Part shown: one piece after another, positions 7,114 to 15,288 of the stretch
Position numbering within the stretch: position 1 is the stretch's first letter
Layout: each line of letters starts with the position of its first letter
NCBI RefSeq assembly: GCF_030269305.1
Contig: NZ_BSTC01000005.1
Span: 434,001-498,000, forward strand
DNA: 64,000 nt
Direction of reading: 5' to 3'
Origin: Kineosporia sp. NBRC 101731
GTDB lineage: Bacteria; Actinomycetota; Actinomycetes; Actinomycetales; Kineosporiaceae
The notes under the pieces: generated by a model
Databases searched by the model: none
What the model saw: only the letters and a program-made list of their open reading frames with translations
Told to the model about the DNA's origin: nothing
Position numbers and translations under genes: made by a program

Positions 7114-8495
7114 AGTCGGTTCCACGCCTCCGTCAGGACGGACCGGAGGATGCCCTCGATCTCGTCGAACTCCGCCGGCCCGATCGTGAGCGGCGGGGAC
7201 AGCTGGATCACCGGGTCGCCCCGGTCGTCGGCCCGGCAGTACAGACCGGCGTCGAACAGCGCCTTGGAGAGGAATCCGCGCAGCAGACGCTCGGACTCCT
7301 CGTCGTTGAACGTCTCCCGGGTGGTCTTGTCCTTCACCATCTCGATGCCGTAGAAGAAGCCCTCGCCCCGCACGTCACCGACGATCGGCAGGTCGCGCAG
7401 CTTCTCCAGGGTGGCGCGGAAGACCGGGCCGTTCACCCGTACGTTCTCCAGCAGCCCCTCCTCCTCGAACAGCTCGAGGTTGGCCAGGCCCACGGCCGCC
7501 GAGACCGGGTGCCCGCCGAAGGTGTAGCCGTGCGGGAAGTAGGTGGAGTCCTGGCGGAACGGCTCGAACAGCTTCTCGCTCGCGATCATCGCGCCGATCG
7601 GGGAGTAACCGCTGGTCATGCCCTTGGCGCAGGTGATCATGTCGGGCACGTAGCCCATCTCGGTGCAGGCGAACATGCCACCGACCCGGCCGAAGGCGCA
7701 GATCGTCTCGTCCGACACCAGCAGCACGTCGTACTGGTCGCAGATCTCGCGCACCCGCTCGAAGTAGCCGGGCGGCGGCGGGAAGCAACCGCCGGCGTTC
7801 TGTACCGGCTCCAAGAACACGGCGGCCACGGTGTCGGGGCCCTCGAACTCGATCGCCTCGGCGATGCGGTCGGCGGCCCAGCGACCGAAACCCTTGGGGT
7901 CGTCGCGCCAATGCGGCTCGGCGCGGTAGATGTTCGTGTTCGGCACCCGGAATCCGCCTGGCACCAGAGGCTCGAAAGCCTCTTTCAGGCTGGGGATCCC
8001 GGTGATCGACAGGGCGCCCTGGGTGGTGCCGTGGTAGGCGATCGCCCGCGAGATCACCTTGGTCTTGCCCGGCTTGCCCTTGAGCTTGAAATACTGCTTG
8101 GCCAGCTTCCAGGCGGTCTCGACCGCCTCACCGCCGCCGGTGGTGAAGAAGACGCGGTTCAGATCGCCCGGCGCGTGGCCCGCCAGCTTCTCGGCCAGCT
8201 CGATCGCGGGCGGCGTGGCGTACGACCAGAGCGGGAAGTAGGCCAGCTCCTTGGCCTGCTTCGCGGCGGCCTCGGCGAGCTTTTCCCGGCCGTGACCGGC
8301 CTGCACCACGAAAAGCCCGGCCAGTCCGTCGATGTACCGACGGCCGGTGGAGTCCCAGATGTGGTGCCCCTCGCCCTTCACGATGACCGGCACCGGGTCG
8401 GGTGCTTCCCCGAAATACCCCGAGTGCCGGGTGAAATGCAGCCAGAGGTGGTCCCGGGACTTGTCCTGGAGGGCCTGGGTCAAAGCGTCGGTCAT
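7110..8495 (-). CDS. spuC: Class III aminotransferase, putrescine-pyruvate (SpuC) type
   Basis: 461 residues, the normal length for omega-aminotransferases. It is PLP-dependent; the Schiff-base lysine is K291 in TCAKGMTSGYSPIGA and the cofactor-binding Asp is in SDETICAFGR (261-270). Overall sequence (LWLHFTRH near the N-terminus; GFFYGIEMVKD) resembles SpuC-type putrescine/polyamine:pyruvate transaminases, which make 4-aminobutanal. ATG 8495 overlaps the Lrp-type regulator stop as ATGA. Symbol is by similarity; beta-alanine:pyruvate or another diamine transaminase is possible. Confidence 0.8.
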   Translation of the reverse strand: MTDALTQALQDKSRDHLWLHFTRHSGYFGEAPDPVPVIVKGEGHHIWDSTGRRYIDGLAGLFVVQAGHGREKLAEAAAKQAKELAYFPLWSYATPPAIELAEKLAGHAPGDLNRVFFTTGGGEAVETAWKLAKQYFKLKGKPGKTKVISRAIAYHGTTQGALSITGIPSLKEAFEPLVPGGFRVPNTNIYRAEPHWRDDPKGFGRWAADRIAEAIEFEGPDTVAAVFLEPVQNAGGCFPPPPGYFERVREICDQYDVLLVSDETICAFGRVGGMFACTEMGYVPDMITCAKGMTSGYSPIGAMIASEKLFEPFRQDSTYFPHGYTFGGHPVSAAVGLANLELFEEEGLLENVRVNGPVFRATLEKLRDLPIVGDVRGEGFFYGIEMVKDKTTRETFNDEESERLLRGFLSKALFDAGLYCRADDRGDPVIQLSPPLTIGPAEFDEIEGILRSVLTEAWNRL

Positions 8496-8980
8496 CTGGT
8501 ACCCCAGTTGTAGAGCTGTTTGCGGAGTTTGAGATAGACGAAGGTCTCGGTGCTGCGGACGCCGGACAGGCCACGGATCTGGCGGCTGACCAGGTCGAGG
8601 AGGTGGTCGTCGTCTTCACACACCAGCTCGACCAGGAGATCGAACGAGCCGGCGGTGACCACGACGTAGTCCACCTCGGACATCGCCGACAGTTCGTCCG
8701 CGACCGGCTCGATCTCCCCGTCGACCCGCACACCGATCATGGCTTGCCGGGTGAAACCCACCTGCAGGGGATCGGTGACGGCGACGATCTGCATGACCCC
8801 ACCGTCGAGCAGGCGCTGGACGCGCTGCCGGACGGCCGCCTCGGACAGGCCCACGGCCTTGCCGATGGCGGCATACGGGCGTCGGCCATCTTCCTGCAGC
8901 TGTTCGATGATCTGCTTCGAGGTCTCGTCGAGAGGCTGCGAGGCGGACCTGCCGGGCGCCGGCACGGGTTTACGCGTCAC
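8492..8980 (-). CDS. Lrp/AsnC-family transcriptional regulator
   Basis: 162 residues. Residues about 18-60 form the winged helix-turn-helix (LDETSKQIIEQLQEDGR; AVGLSEAAVRQRVQRL), followed by a RAM/AsnC ligand-binding domain (VDYVVVTAGSFDLLVELV). The GTG 8980 start is preceded by GAGG 8 nt upstream; the frame is open further upstream but without a better site. First gene of the leftward operon and divergent from the polyamine uptake operon, the classic position for a local regulator. The likely ligand is a polyamine or an amino acid derived from it, and it may control both arms and itself (inference). Confidence 0.86.
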   Translation of the reverse strand: MTRKPVPAPGRSASQPLDETSKQIIEQLQEDGRRPYAAIGKAVGLSEAAVRQRVQRLLDGGVMQIVAVTDPLQVGFTRQAMIGVRVDGEIEPVADELSAMSEVDYVVVTAGSFDLLVELVCEDDDHLLDLVSRQIRGLSGVRSTETFVYLKLRKQLYNWGTR

Positions 8981-9488
8981 CTCTCGATCCTCGCCCGTCC
9001 GGAGCGGGTTCGGCAATAGATTTCGTTGTCTCTGGTGCGGAAACATTCGAATCCACGCCTGTGGTGCGTTCGGGACGACGGAACCGGTGGCCAGGTCGTA
9101 GCCACGCTCAGGACACATGATCGAAACATTGACGGCGAATTCCGCACTGCGTTTTCCAGCCGTCGAAACCCCCACAATCGACCGGTTTCACGGGCGCCTG
9201 TCGACATCCGGTAACGAATCCGTTGCGTTTGCCCGGTCAACGCTACGAAAAACCACGTTGACTCCTTGCCGTGTCTCTTAACTCCGTGTCAGTATCCGAG
9301 CTGTTCGGCCAGACCTATCCACCAGTGTTCACTGAGCGTTAAGTGCACCGGGTCACCGTGAAAGTTAACGACGTATTGCGAACCAAGCGTGATCGGCGTC
9401 GATGCCGGATTTCGTGCCTAGGCTGACGCCCCCCGCCGACGCCGCCCCGAGAACGTCACCCGTAGCGCCAGGAAAGGACTCTCGTCCC
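8981..9488. promoter_or_regulatory. Divergent control region of the polyamine locus
   Basis: 508 bp without a gene between the Lrp-type regulator and potD. It contains AT-rich pieces unlike its surroundings: TTGACT at 9258-9263, TTAACTCCG just downstream, GTTAAG and GTTAAC flanking about 9340-9370, and TAGGCT near 9418, a good -10 for potD. Lrp-family proteins bind several loosely spaced AT-rich sites in such regions. Exact promoters cannot be fixed by eye. Confidence 0.5.
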
Positions 9489-10724
9489 ATGACCCAGCGT
9501 CGTCGTCCGCTCTCCCCCGAGGCCACGGCCGTGATCCGGGCGCAGCGGGGTTTCTCCCGCCGCTCCCTGCTCGGAGGCACCGGTGCGCTCGGCCTCGGCG
9601 CCGCCCTGGCCGCCTGCGGCACCGCGGGCACCACCACTGGTAGCAGTGACTCCAAACCCGCTGCCGCGCAGGACACGTCGGCCAAGGACAAGATGGTCAA
9701 CTGGGCCAACTGGACGTTGTACCTGGATTACGACGAGAACAGCAAGTCCTACCCGACGCTCGAGGCCTTCCAGAAGCAGACCGGGATCGAGGCCACCTAC
9801 GACGAGGCCATCGAGGACAACGACTCGTACTACGGCAAGATCCAGGGGCAGCTGCGCAATGGCCAGGACATCGGCAAGGACGTCATCGTCTTCACCGACT
9901 ACATGGCCGCCCGGGTGATCGAGCAGGGCTATGTGCAGAAGCTCGACCTCGCCAACATCCCGAACAGCAAGAACATCCTCGACAACCTGAAGACCGTCGA
10001 CTTCGACAGCGGCCGTCAGCACTCCCTGACCTGGCAGTCCGGCTACGCGGGCCTCGCCTGGAACAAGGAAAAGCTGCCGCAGGGCATCAAGAGCGTGGAC
10101 GACCTGTGGCGGCCCTCGCTCAAGGGGCGCGTCGAGGTGCTCTCCGAGATGCGTGACACCCTCGGCCTGATCATGCTCGGCCAGGGCGTCGACATCTCCG
10201 GCGACTTCAGCAGCGACGACTTCGGCAACGCCCTCGACGTGCTCGAGAAGCAGCTCAACGAGGGCCAGATCCGCCAGGTCAAGGGCAACTCCTACAAGGA
10301 GGACCTGATCTCCGGCGACGCGGTCGCGGTGATCGGCTGGTCGGGTGACATCACGCAGCTCAACGCCGAGAACGGCGACAAGTGGGGTTTCGTCATCCCC
10401 GAGGCCGGCGGCACGCTGTGGAGCGACAACATGCTCGTGCCGATCGGCTCGCCGCACAAGGCGAACGCCGAGGCCCTCATGAACTACTACTACGAGCCCG
10501 AGGTGGCGGCCGAGGTGGCCGCCTACGTGAACTACATCTGCCCGGTCAAGGGCGCCCAGGACATCATGGCCGCCAGCAAGGACAAGGAGCTGGCCGCGCT
10601 CGCGAGCAACGCCAACATCTTCCCGACGGCCGCGGACCTGGCCAAGGTCAAGGTCTTCCGCACGCTGAAAGGCGCGGAGCAGACCGACTTCACGTCCGAG
10701 TTCCAGCGCGTGCTCGGTAACTAG
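9489..10724 (+). CDS. potD: Polyamine ABC transporter substrate-binding lipoprotein, PotD-like
   Basis: 411 residues. Extracytoplasmic solute-binding protein of the spermidine/putrescine family. A twin-arginine signal (FSRRSLLGG) runs into a lipobox (LAAC), so it is probably exported by Tat and lipid-anchored. The mature part has MVNWANWTLYLDYDE, the usual beginning of PotD proteins. ATG 9489 follows AAAGGA by about 10 nt; an upstream in-frame ATG at 9402 would put the signal too far inside. First gene of a four-gene ABC operon plus an oxidase. Confidence 0.87.
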   Translation: MTQRRRPLSPEATAVIRAQRGFSRRSLLGGTGALGLGAALAACGTAGTTTGSSDSKPAAAQDTSAKDKMVNWANWTLYLDYDENSKSYPTLEAFQKQTGIEATYDEAIEDNDSYYGKIQGQLRNGQDIGKDVIVFTDYMAARVIEQGYVQKLDLANIPNSKNILDNLKTVDFDSGRQHSLTWQSGYAGLAWNKEKLPQGIKSVDDLWRPSLKGRVEVLSEMRDTLGLIMLGQGVDISGDFSSDDFGNALDVLEKQLNEGQIRQVKGNSYKEDLISGDAVAVIGWSGDITQLNAENGDKWGFVIPEAGGTLWSDNMLVPIGSPHKANAEALMNYYYEPEVAAEVAAYVNYICPVKGAQDIMAASKDKELAALASNANIFPTAADLAKVKVFRTLKGAEQTDFTSEFQRVLGN

Positions 10725-10748
10725 TAACAACCCAGGAAGAGGGCACCG

Positions 10749-11912
10749 ATGGCGACTGCGGAAGCAGGCGGAGACCTGCGGCTGAGCGGCGTGACCAAGC
10801 GGTTCTCGGCGTTCACCGCCGTCGACGGCATCGACCTGACGATCGCGCAGGGCGAGTTCTTCGCCATGCTCGGGCCGTCGGGCTGCGGCAAGACCACCAC
10901 GCTGCGGATGGTGGCGGGACTGGAGGAACCCACCGAAGGGTCCATCCACCTGGGCGATCTCGATGTCACGCACAAGAAGCCGTATCAGCGGCCGGTGAAC
11001 ACGGTGTTCCAGAACTACGCCCTGTTCCCCCACCTGACGATCTTCGAGAACGTCGCGTTCGGCCTGCGCCGACGCGGTGCGAAGGACGTGAAGAAGCAGG
11101 CCACCGACGCCCTGGACCTGGTCGAGCTGGGGCACCTGGCCCAGCGCAAGCCGGTCCAGCTCTCGGGCGGTCAGCAGCAGCGCATCGCTCTGGCCCGCGC
11201 TGTGGTCAACCGGCCGCAGGTGCTGCTGCTCGATGAGCCGCTGGGTGCTCTGGACCTGAAACTCCGCCGCCAGATGCAGATCGAACTCAAGCGGATCCAG
11301 ACCGAGGTGGGCATCACCTTCGTGCACGTCACGCACGACCAGGAAGAGGCCATGACGATGGCCGACCGGGTCGCGGTGATGAACCACGGGAAGATCGAGC
11401 AGCTGGGAGCTCCGAGCGACCTCTACGAGGCGCCGGACACCACCTTCGTGGCGAACTTCCTGGGTCAGTCCAACCTGGTGCCGGGCACCCGGTCGGGCAC
11501 CGACGGCGAGTACGTCGTGGTGGAGAGCTACGGACAGAAGGCGCGGATCCTCCGGCGCCGCTGCGTCGAGGGGACCGATCTGCTGCTCGGCGTCCGGCCC
11601 GAGAAGATCCGGATCCAGGAAGCAGGGGACGCCGTTCCCCCAGGTCTCAACCGGCTCACCGGCGGAGTGGTCGTCGACGCCAGCTACCTCGGCGTCTCCA
11701 CCCAGTACCTGGTGCGTCTGCCGTGGGGGCAGAACCTCACCGTGTTCTCCCAGAACCTGGGTATCGCCGAGCGTTTCCGCGACGGCTCCGCGGTGACCCT
11801 GGTCTGGGAACCGGACCACAGTTTCGGCCTCGCCGGTGACGCCACGGCCGGGGTCGACGAGGAAGCGGCCGCGCTGGCCGCGGCGGCTTCGGCTCCGGCC
11901 TCGCAGAGCTGA
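10749..11912 (+). CDS. potA: Polyamine ABC transporter ATPase, PotA-like
   Basis: 387 residues. ATP-binding subunit with Walker A GPSGCGKTT (42-50), signature LSGGQQQR, Walker B LLLDEPLGALD and a C-terminal TOBE domain (LLGVRPEKIRI; GQNLTVFSQ). AGGAAGAGG lies just before the ATG. The C-terminus is alanine-rich. The gap to potD is 24 bp and to potB 5 bp, so it is one transcription unit. Confidence 0.92.
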   Translation: MATAEAGGDLRLSGVTKRFSAFTAVDGIDLTIAQGEFFAMLGPSGCGKTTTLRMVAGLEEPTEGSIHLGDLDVTHKKPYQRPVNTVFQNYALFPHLTIFENVAFGLRRRGAKDVKKQATDALDLVELGHLAQRKPVQLSGGQQQRIALARAVVNRPQVLLLDEPLGALDLKLRRQMQIELKRIQTEVGITFVHVTHDQEEAMTMADRVAVMNHGKIEQLGAPSDLYEAPDTTFVANFLGQSNLVPGTRSGTDGEYVVVESYGQKARILRRRCVEGTDLLLGVRPEKIRIQEAGDAVPPGLNRLTGGVVVDASYLGVSTQYLVRLPWGQNLTVFSQNLGIAERFRDGSAVTLVWEPDHSFGLAGDATAGVDEEAAALAAAASAPASQS

Positions 11913-11917
11913 TCGCC

Positions 11918-12820
11918 ATGGCCGCCATCGCCTCCCGGCCCGACACCGCCGAAGAGCTGCCGACCGCCACCGGCCGTCAGCTGCGCACCGTCCTGATCCT
12001 GCTGGTCCCGGGCCTGCTCTGGCTCGGCATCTTCTTCGTCGTGCCCCTGTTCACCCTGGCCGGCACCTCGACCCAGACCCCCTCGGGCTCCGGCATCCCC
12101 GGCGAGTTCGTCCAGACCTTTCACCTGTCGAACTACTGGGACGTGATCAGCGAGTACAAGGGCCATTTCGGTCGCTCGTTCCTCTACTCGATCCTGGCCA
12201 CGGTGCTGTGCCTGGCGATCGGCTACCCGCTGGCCTACTTGATCGCGTTCCGGGCCGGCCGCGCCCGCAACCTGCTGCTGGTGCTGGTCGTGGCCCCGTT
12301 CTTCACCAGTTTCGTGCTGCGCACGCTGGCCTGGCGGCAGATCCTGTCCGACGACGGCTGGGTGGTCTCCTCGCTGAAGTGGGTACACGTCATCCCGCAG
12401 GACATGGCGGTGACGGCCAGCCCGCTGGCCGTGGTCGCGGGCATCACCTACAACTTCCTGCCGTTCATGGTGCTGCCGCTGTACTCCAGCCTGGAGCGCA
12501 TCGACCCGCGGCTGATCGAGGCCGGGGGAGACCTCTACGGCAACGGTTTCGCGGTGCTGCGCAAGGTCACCTTCCCGCTGTCGATGCCGGGGGTGGTCGC
12601 CGGCACGCTGCTGACGTTCATCCCGGCCTCCGGCGACTACGTGAACGCCGCACTGCTGGGCAACAACCGCACCACCATGGTCGGGAACGTGGTGGAGAGC
12701 CGCTTCTTCCGCGTCGTCGACTACCCGACCGCCGCTGCTCTCAGCTTCATCCTGATGGCGATCATCCTGGTGCTCGTCGTGCTCTACGTGCGCCGCGCGG
12801 GAACGGAGGAGCTCGTATGA
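11918..12820 (+). CDS. potB: Polyamine ABC transporter permease, PotB-like
   Basis: 300 residues, six predicted membrane segments, and a binding-protein-dependent permease EAA-type loop (LIEAGGDLYGNGFAVLRKVT) that contacts the ATPase. The large periplasmic loop after the first helix (residues about 40-80) is typical of PotB. Its TGA overlaps the ATG of potC. Confidence 0.9.
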   Translation: MAAIASRPDTAEELPTATGRQLRTVLILLVPGLLWLGIFFVVPLFTLAGTSTQTPSGSGIPGEFVQTFHLSNYWDVISEYKGHFGRSFLYSILATVLCLAIGYPLAYLIAFRAGRARNLLLVLVVAPFFTSFVLRTLAWRQILSDDGWVVSSLKWVHVIPQDMAVTASPLAVVAGITYNFLPFMVLPLYSSLERIDPRLIEAGGDLYGNGFAVLRKVTFPLSMPGVVAGTLLTFIPASGDYVNAALLGNNRTTMVGNVVESRFFRVVDYPTAAALSFILMAIILVLVVLYVRRAGTEELV

Positions 12821-13623
12821 GCACCGGGATCAAGGCCCGTCGCTGGCTCGGCCGTCACGCCCTGCACATCTACGGGGTGCTGGCCTTCGCGTACATCTTC
12901 ACGCCGATCGCCTACGTGATGGTGTTCAGCTTCAACCAGCCCGCGCGCAGCAACCTCACCTGGCGTGGTTTCACGCTGGAGAACTGGACCAACCCCTGCA
13001 ACGCCCCGGACGTCTGCAACGCCCTGGGCAACAGCCTGAAGATCGGCGTGGCCTCGACGGTCATCGCCACGGTGCTCGGCACGATGGTGGCGTTCGCGCT
13101 GGCCCGCTACCGGTTCCGCGGCCGCACGACCACCAACCTGCTGATCTTCCTGCCGATGGCCACGCCCGAGGTGGTGCTGGCCGCGTCGCTGCTCACGCTG
13201 TTCCTGAACATGCGGGTGCAGCTGGGCTTCACCACGATCATCATCGCGCACGTGATGTTCAGCATCAGTTTCGTGGTGGTGGCCGTGAAGGCCCGGATCG
13301 CCTCGCTGGACCCACGGCTCGAGCAGGCCGCACAGGACCTCTACGCCAACGAGTTCGAGACCTTCCGCCGGATCACGCTGCCGCTGGTCGCGCCCGGGAT
13401 CGCGGGGGCCGCGCTGCTGGCGTTCAGCCTGTCGTTCGACGACTTCATCATCACCAACTTCGTCTCCGGCGACGTCAACACCTTCCCCAAGTTCGTGTAC
13501 GTGTCGGCGGGGCGCGGCATCCCGGCCGACGCGTACGTCATCGGCTCGGCGATGTTCCTGCTGGCCATGGCGATCGTGCTGGCGGCGGAGCTGTTCCGCT
13601 GGCGGCGGGCCAAGAACATCTAG
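12817..13623 (+). CDS. potC: Polyamine ABC transporter permease, PotC-like
   Basis: 268 residues with six membrane segments and the EAA loop (LEQAAQDLYANEFETFRRIT). ATG 12817 overlaps the potB stop as ATGA, which fixes the start against a longer open frame upstream. Partner of PotB in the membrane channel. Followed after 16 bp, containing AGGAGG, by a FAD oxidase in the same direction. Confidence 0.9.
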   Translation: MSTGIKARRWLGRHALHIYGVLAFAYIFTPIAYVMVFSFNQPARSNLTWRGFTLENWTNPCNAPDVCNALGNSLKIGVASTVIATVLGTMVAFALARYRFRGRTTTNLLIFLPMATPEVVLAASLLTLFLNMRVQLGFTTIIIAHVMFSISFVVVAVKARIASLDPRLEQAAQDLYANEFETFRRITLPLVAPGIAGAALLAFSLSFDDFIITNFVSGDVNTFPKFVYVSAGRGIPADAYVIGSAMFLLAMAIVLAAELFRWRRAKNI

Positions 13624-13639
13624 AAACAGGAGGCCGGGG

Positions 13640-15109
13640 ATGGCACGGAACAGGCAGACGAGGTCCTGGGCCGGTGGCTCCCTGACCGGGGCCAGCCGCG
13701 TCCCGCTCTGGCTGGACAACGCCGGTGCACCCGCTCCCCGCGGGAGTCTCGACGCCGACCTGCTGGTCGATCTGCTCGTCGTGGGTGGCGGTTTCACCGG
13801 CCTGTGGGCGGCGCTCCAGGCAGTGGAGGAGAATCCGGGACGATCCGTCGCCCTGGTCGAGGCGGGTTCCCTCGGGTGGGCGGCCAGCGGCCGCAACGGC
13901 GGGTTCTGCTCGGCCACCCTGACGCACGGCCTGAGTAACGGGCTGTCCCGCTGGCCCGGTGAGATGGCGCTGCTGGAGCGTCTGGGCCGGGAGAACCTCG
14001 ACGGCATCGAGCAGTCGATCGCGCGCCACGGCATCGATTGCGGATGGACGCGGGCGGGCGAGATGACCGCTGCGGTCGAGCCCTGGCAGGTGGACGACCT
14101 GGCCGAGTCGGTGCGCGTCGCACAGCAGCTGGGTGGCCGGGCGACGATGGTGGACGCGGTGGGCGCCCGGGCGGTCGCCGGTTCCCACACGTACCTGGCG
14201 GGTGCGGTGGACCCGGACTCCACGGCGGTCCTCGATCCGGCCCGCCTGGTGTGGGGGCTGGCCGACGCGGTCGAGCGGCTCGGGGTCACGATCGTCGAGG
14301 GGACGCGCGTGGTGGGTCTGCGCGACGAGGGGACGCGGGTGGCGGCCCGGGTCTGCACGGGTCTGGACACCGGTCTGGCGTCGGCCCCGGAATCTTCGGT
14401 CGTGCGGGAGTTCACCGTGCGGGCGAGCCGGGTGGTGCTGGCGACCAACGTGTTCCCGAACCCGCTGCGCCGTCTGCGCCCGTTCACGGTGCCGGTCTGG
14501 GACCACGTGCTGGCCACCGAACCCCTCACCGACCGGCAGTGGGACGACCTGGGATGGCACGGTGGGCAGGGCATCTCAGACGCCGGCAACCAGTTCCACT
14601 ACTACCGCACCACGCCCGACCGGCGTGTGGTCTGGGGCGGCTACGACGCCCTGTACTACTACGGCTCGGACCTGGCCCAGCGCCGCATGCGCCGGGACGA
14701 CACCGAGAAACGCCTGGCCGAGCACTTCTTCACCACCTTCCCGCAGCTGCGGGGCGTGCGGTTCAGCCACGCCTGGGGTGGTGCCATCGACACGAGCACC
14801 CGGTTCACGGCGCTCTGGGCCCGGGCGCTCGGGGGCAAGGTGGCGTCGGTCAACGGCTTCACCGGTCTCGGCGTGGGCGCGTCCCGGTTCGGTGCCCGCG
14901 TGGCCCTGGACCTGCTGGAGGGCACCGAGAACGAGCGCACCCGGCTGAGCATGGTGCGCCGGCCCCCGCTGCCCTTCCCCCCGGAACCCGTGCGCTGGGC
15001 CGGGATCGAGCTGACCCGCGCGAGCCTGGCCCGCGCCGACGCCTCGAACGGCCACCGCAACCTCTGGCTGCGCACCCTCGACCGCCTGGGCCTCGGCTTC
15101 GACAGCTGA
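13640..15109 (+). CDS. FAD-dependent amine oxidoreductase, second PuuB-like paralogue
   Basis: 489 residues. FAD site LLVVGGGFTGLW (about residues 45-56), then AASGRNGGFCSATL, the same motif pair as the oxidase at 5054-6466, and a C-terminal substrate-cap region ending in a conserved NGFTGLGVGAS. AGGAGG lies 6 nt before ATG. It closes the PotDABC operon, so it likely oxidises the imported amine or its gamma-glutamyl derivative. Two such oxidases on opposite arms suggest different substrates. Confidence 0.82.
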   Translation: MARNRQTRSWAGGSLTGASRVPLWLDNAGAPAPRGSLDADLLVDLLVVGGGFTGLWAALQAVEENPGRSVALVEAGSLGWAASGRNGGFCSATLTHGLSNGLSRWPGEMALLERLGRENLDGIEQSIARHGIDCGWTRAGEMTAAVEPWQVDDLAESVRVAQQLGGRATMVDAVGARAVAGSHTYLAGAVDPDSTAVLDPARLVWGLADAVERLGVTIVEGTRVVGLRDEGTRVAARVCTGLDTGLASAPESSVVREFTVRASRVVLATNVFPNPLRRLRPFTVPVWDHVLATEPLTDRQWDDLGWHGGQGISDAGNQFHYYRTTPDRRVVWGGYDALYYYGSDLAQRRMRRDDTEKRLAEHFFTTFPQLRGVRFSHAWGGAIDTSTRFTALWARALGGKVASVNGFTGLGVGASRFGARVALDLLEGTENERTRLSMVRRPPLPFPPEPVRWAGIELTRASLARADASNGHRNLWLRTLDRLGLGFDS

Positions 15110-15119
15110 ACCTGACAGC

Positions 15120-15147
15120 TGACCCCTGACCCCTGACCCCTGACCCC
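15120..15147. repeat. Four tandem copies of TGACCCC
   Basis: Four exact heptamers directly after the oxidase stop codon, flanked by CAGCTGA on both sides. Simple tandem repeat, probably slippage-derived; it lies just before the large inverted repeat. Confidence 0.8.
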
Positions 15148-15172
15148 TGCCAGCTGACCGCCCCAACCTTGT

Positions 15173-15257
15173 CCGTGATCATGCAAAACCTCCCCGGCGT
15201 TCTAGAACTCTCGGGCTCACAGTTCTAGAACACTGGGGAGGTTTTGCATGATCACGG
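15173..15257. repeat. 85-bp inverted pair of the dispersed repeat, probable terminator
   Basis: Left arm 15173-15195 and right arm 15235-15257 are perfect 23-bp inverted copies (CCGTGATCATGCAAA at the outer end, then a C-rich tail). A second perfect pair of arms, GTTCTAGAACT (15199-15209) and AGTTCTAGAAC (15221-15231), lies inside, with an 11-nt centre. It sits between convergent genes, so it could end both transcripts, but the shared sequence elsewhere marks it as a repeat-family member. Confidence 0.9.
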
Positions 15258-15288
15258 ATAAATAGGGGGGAGGGCGGTGCGCTCTTTC

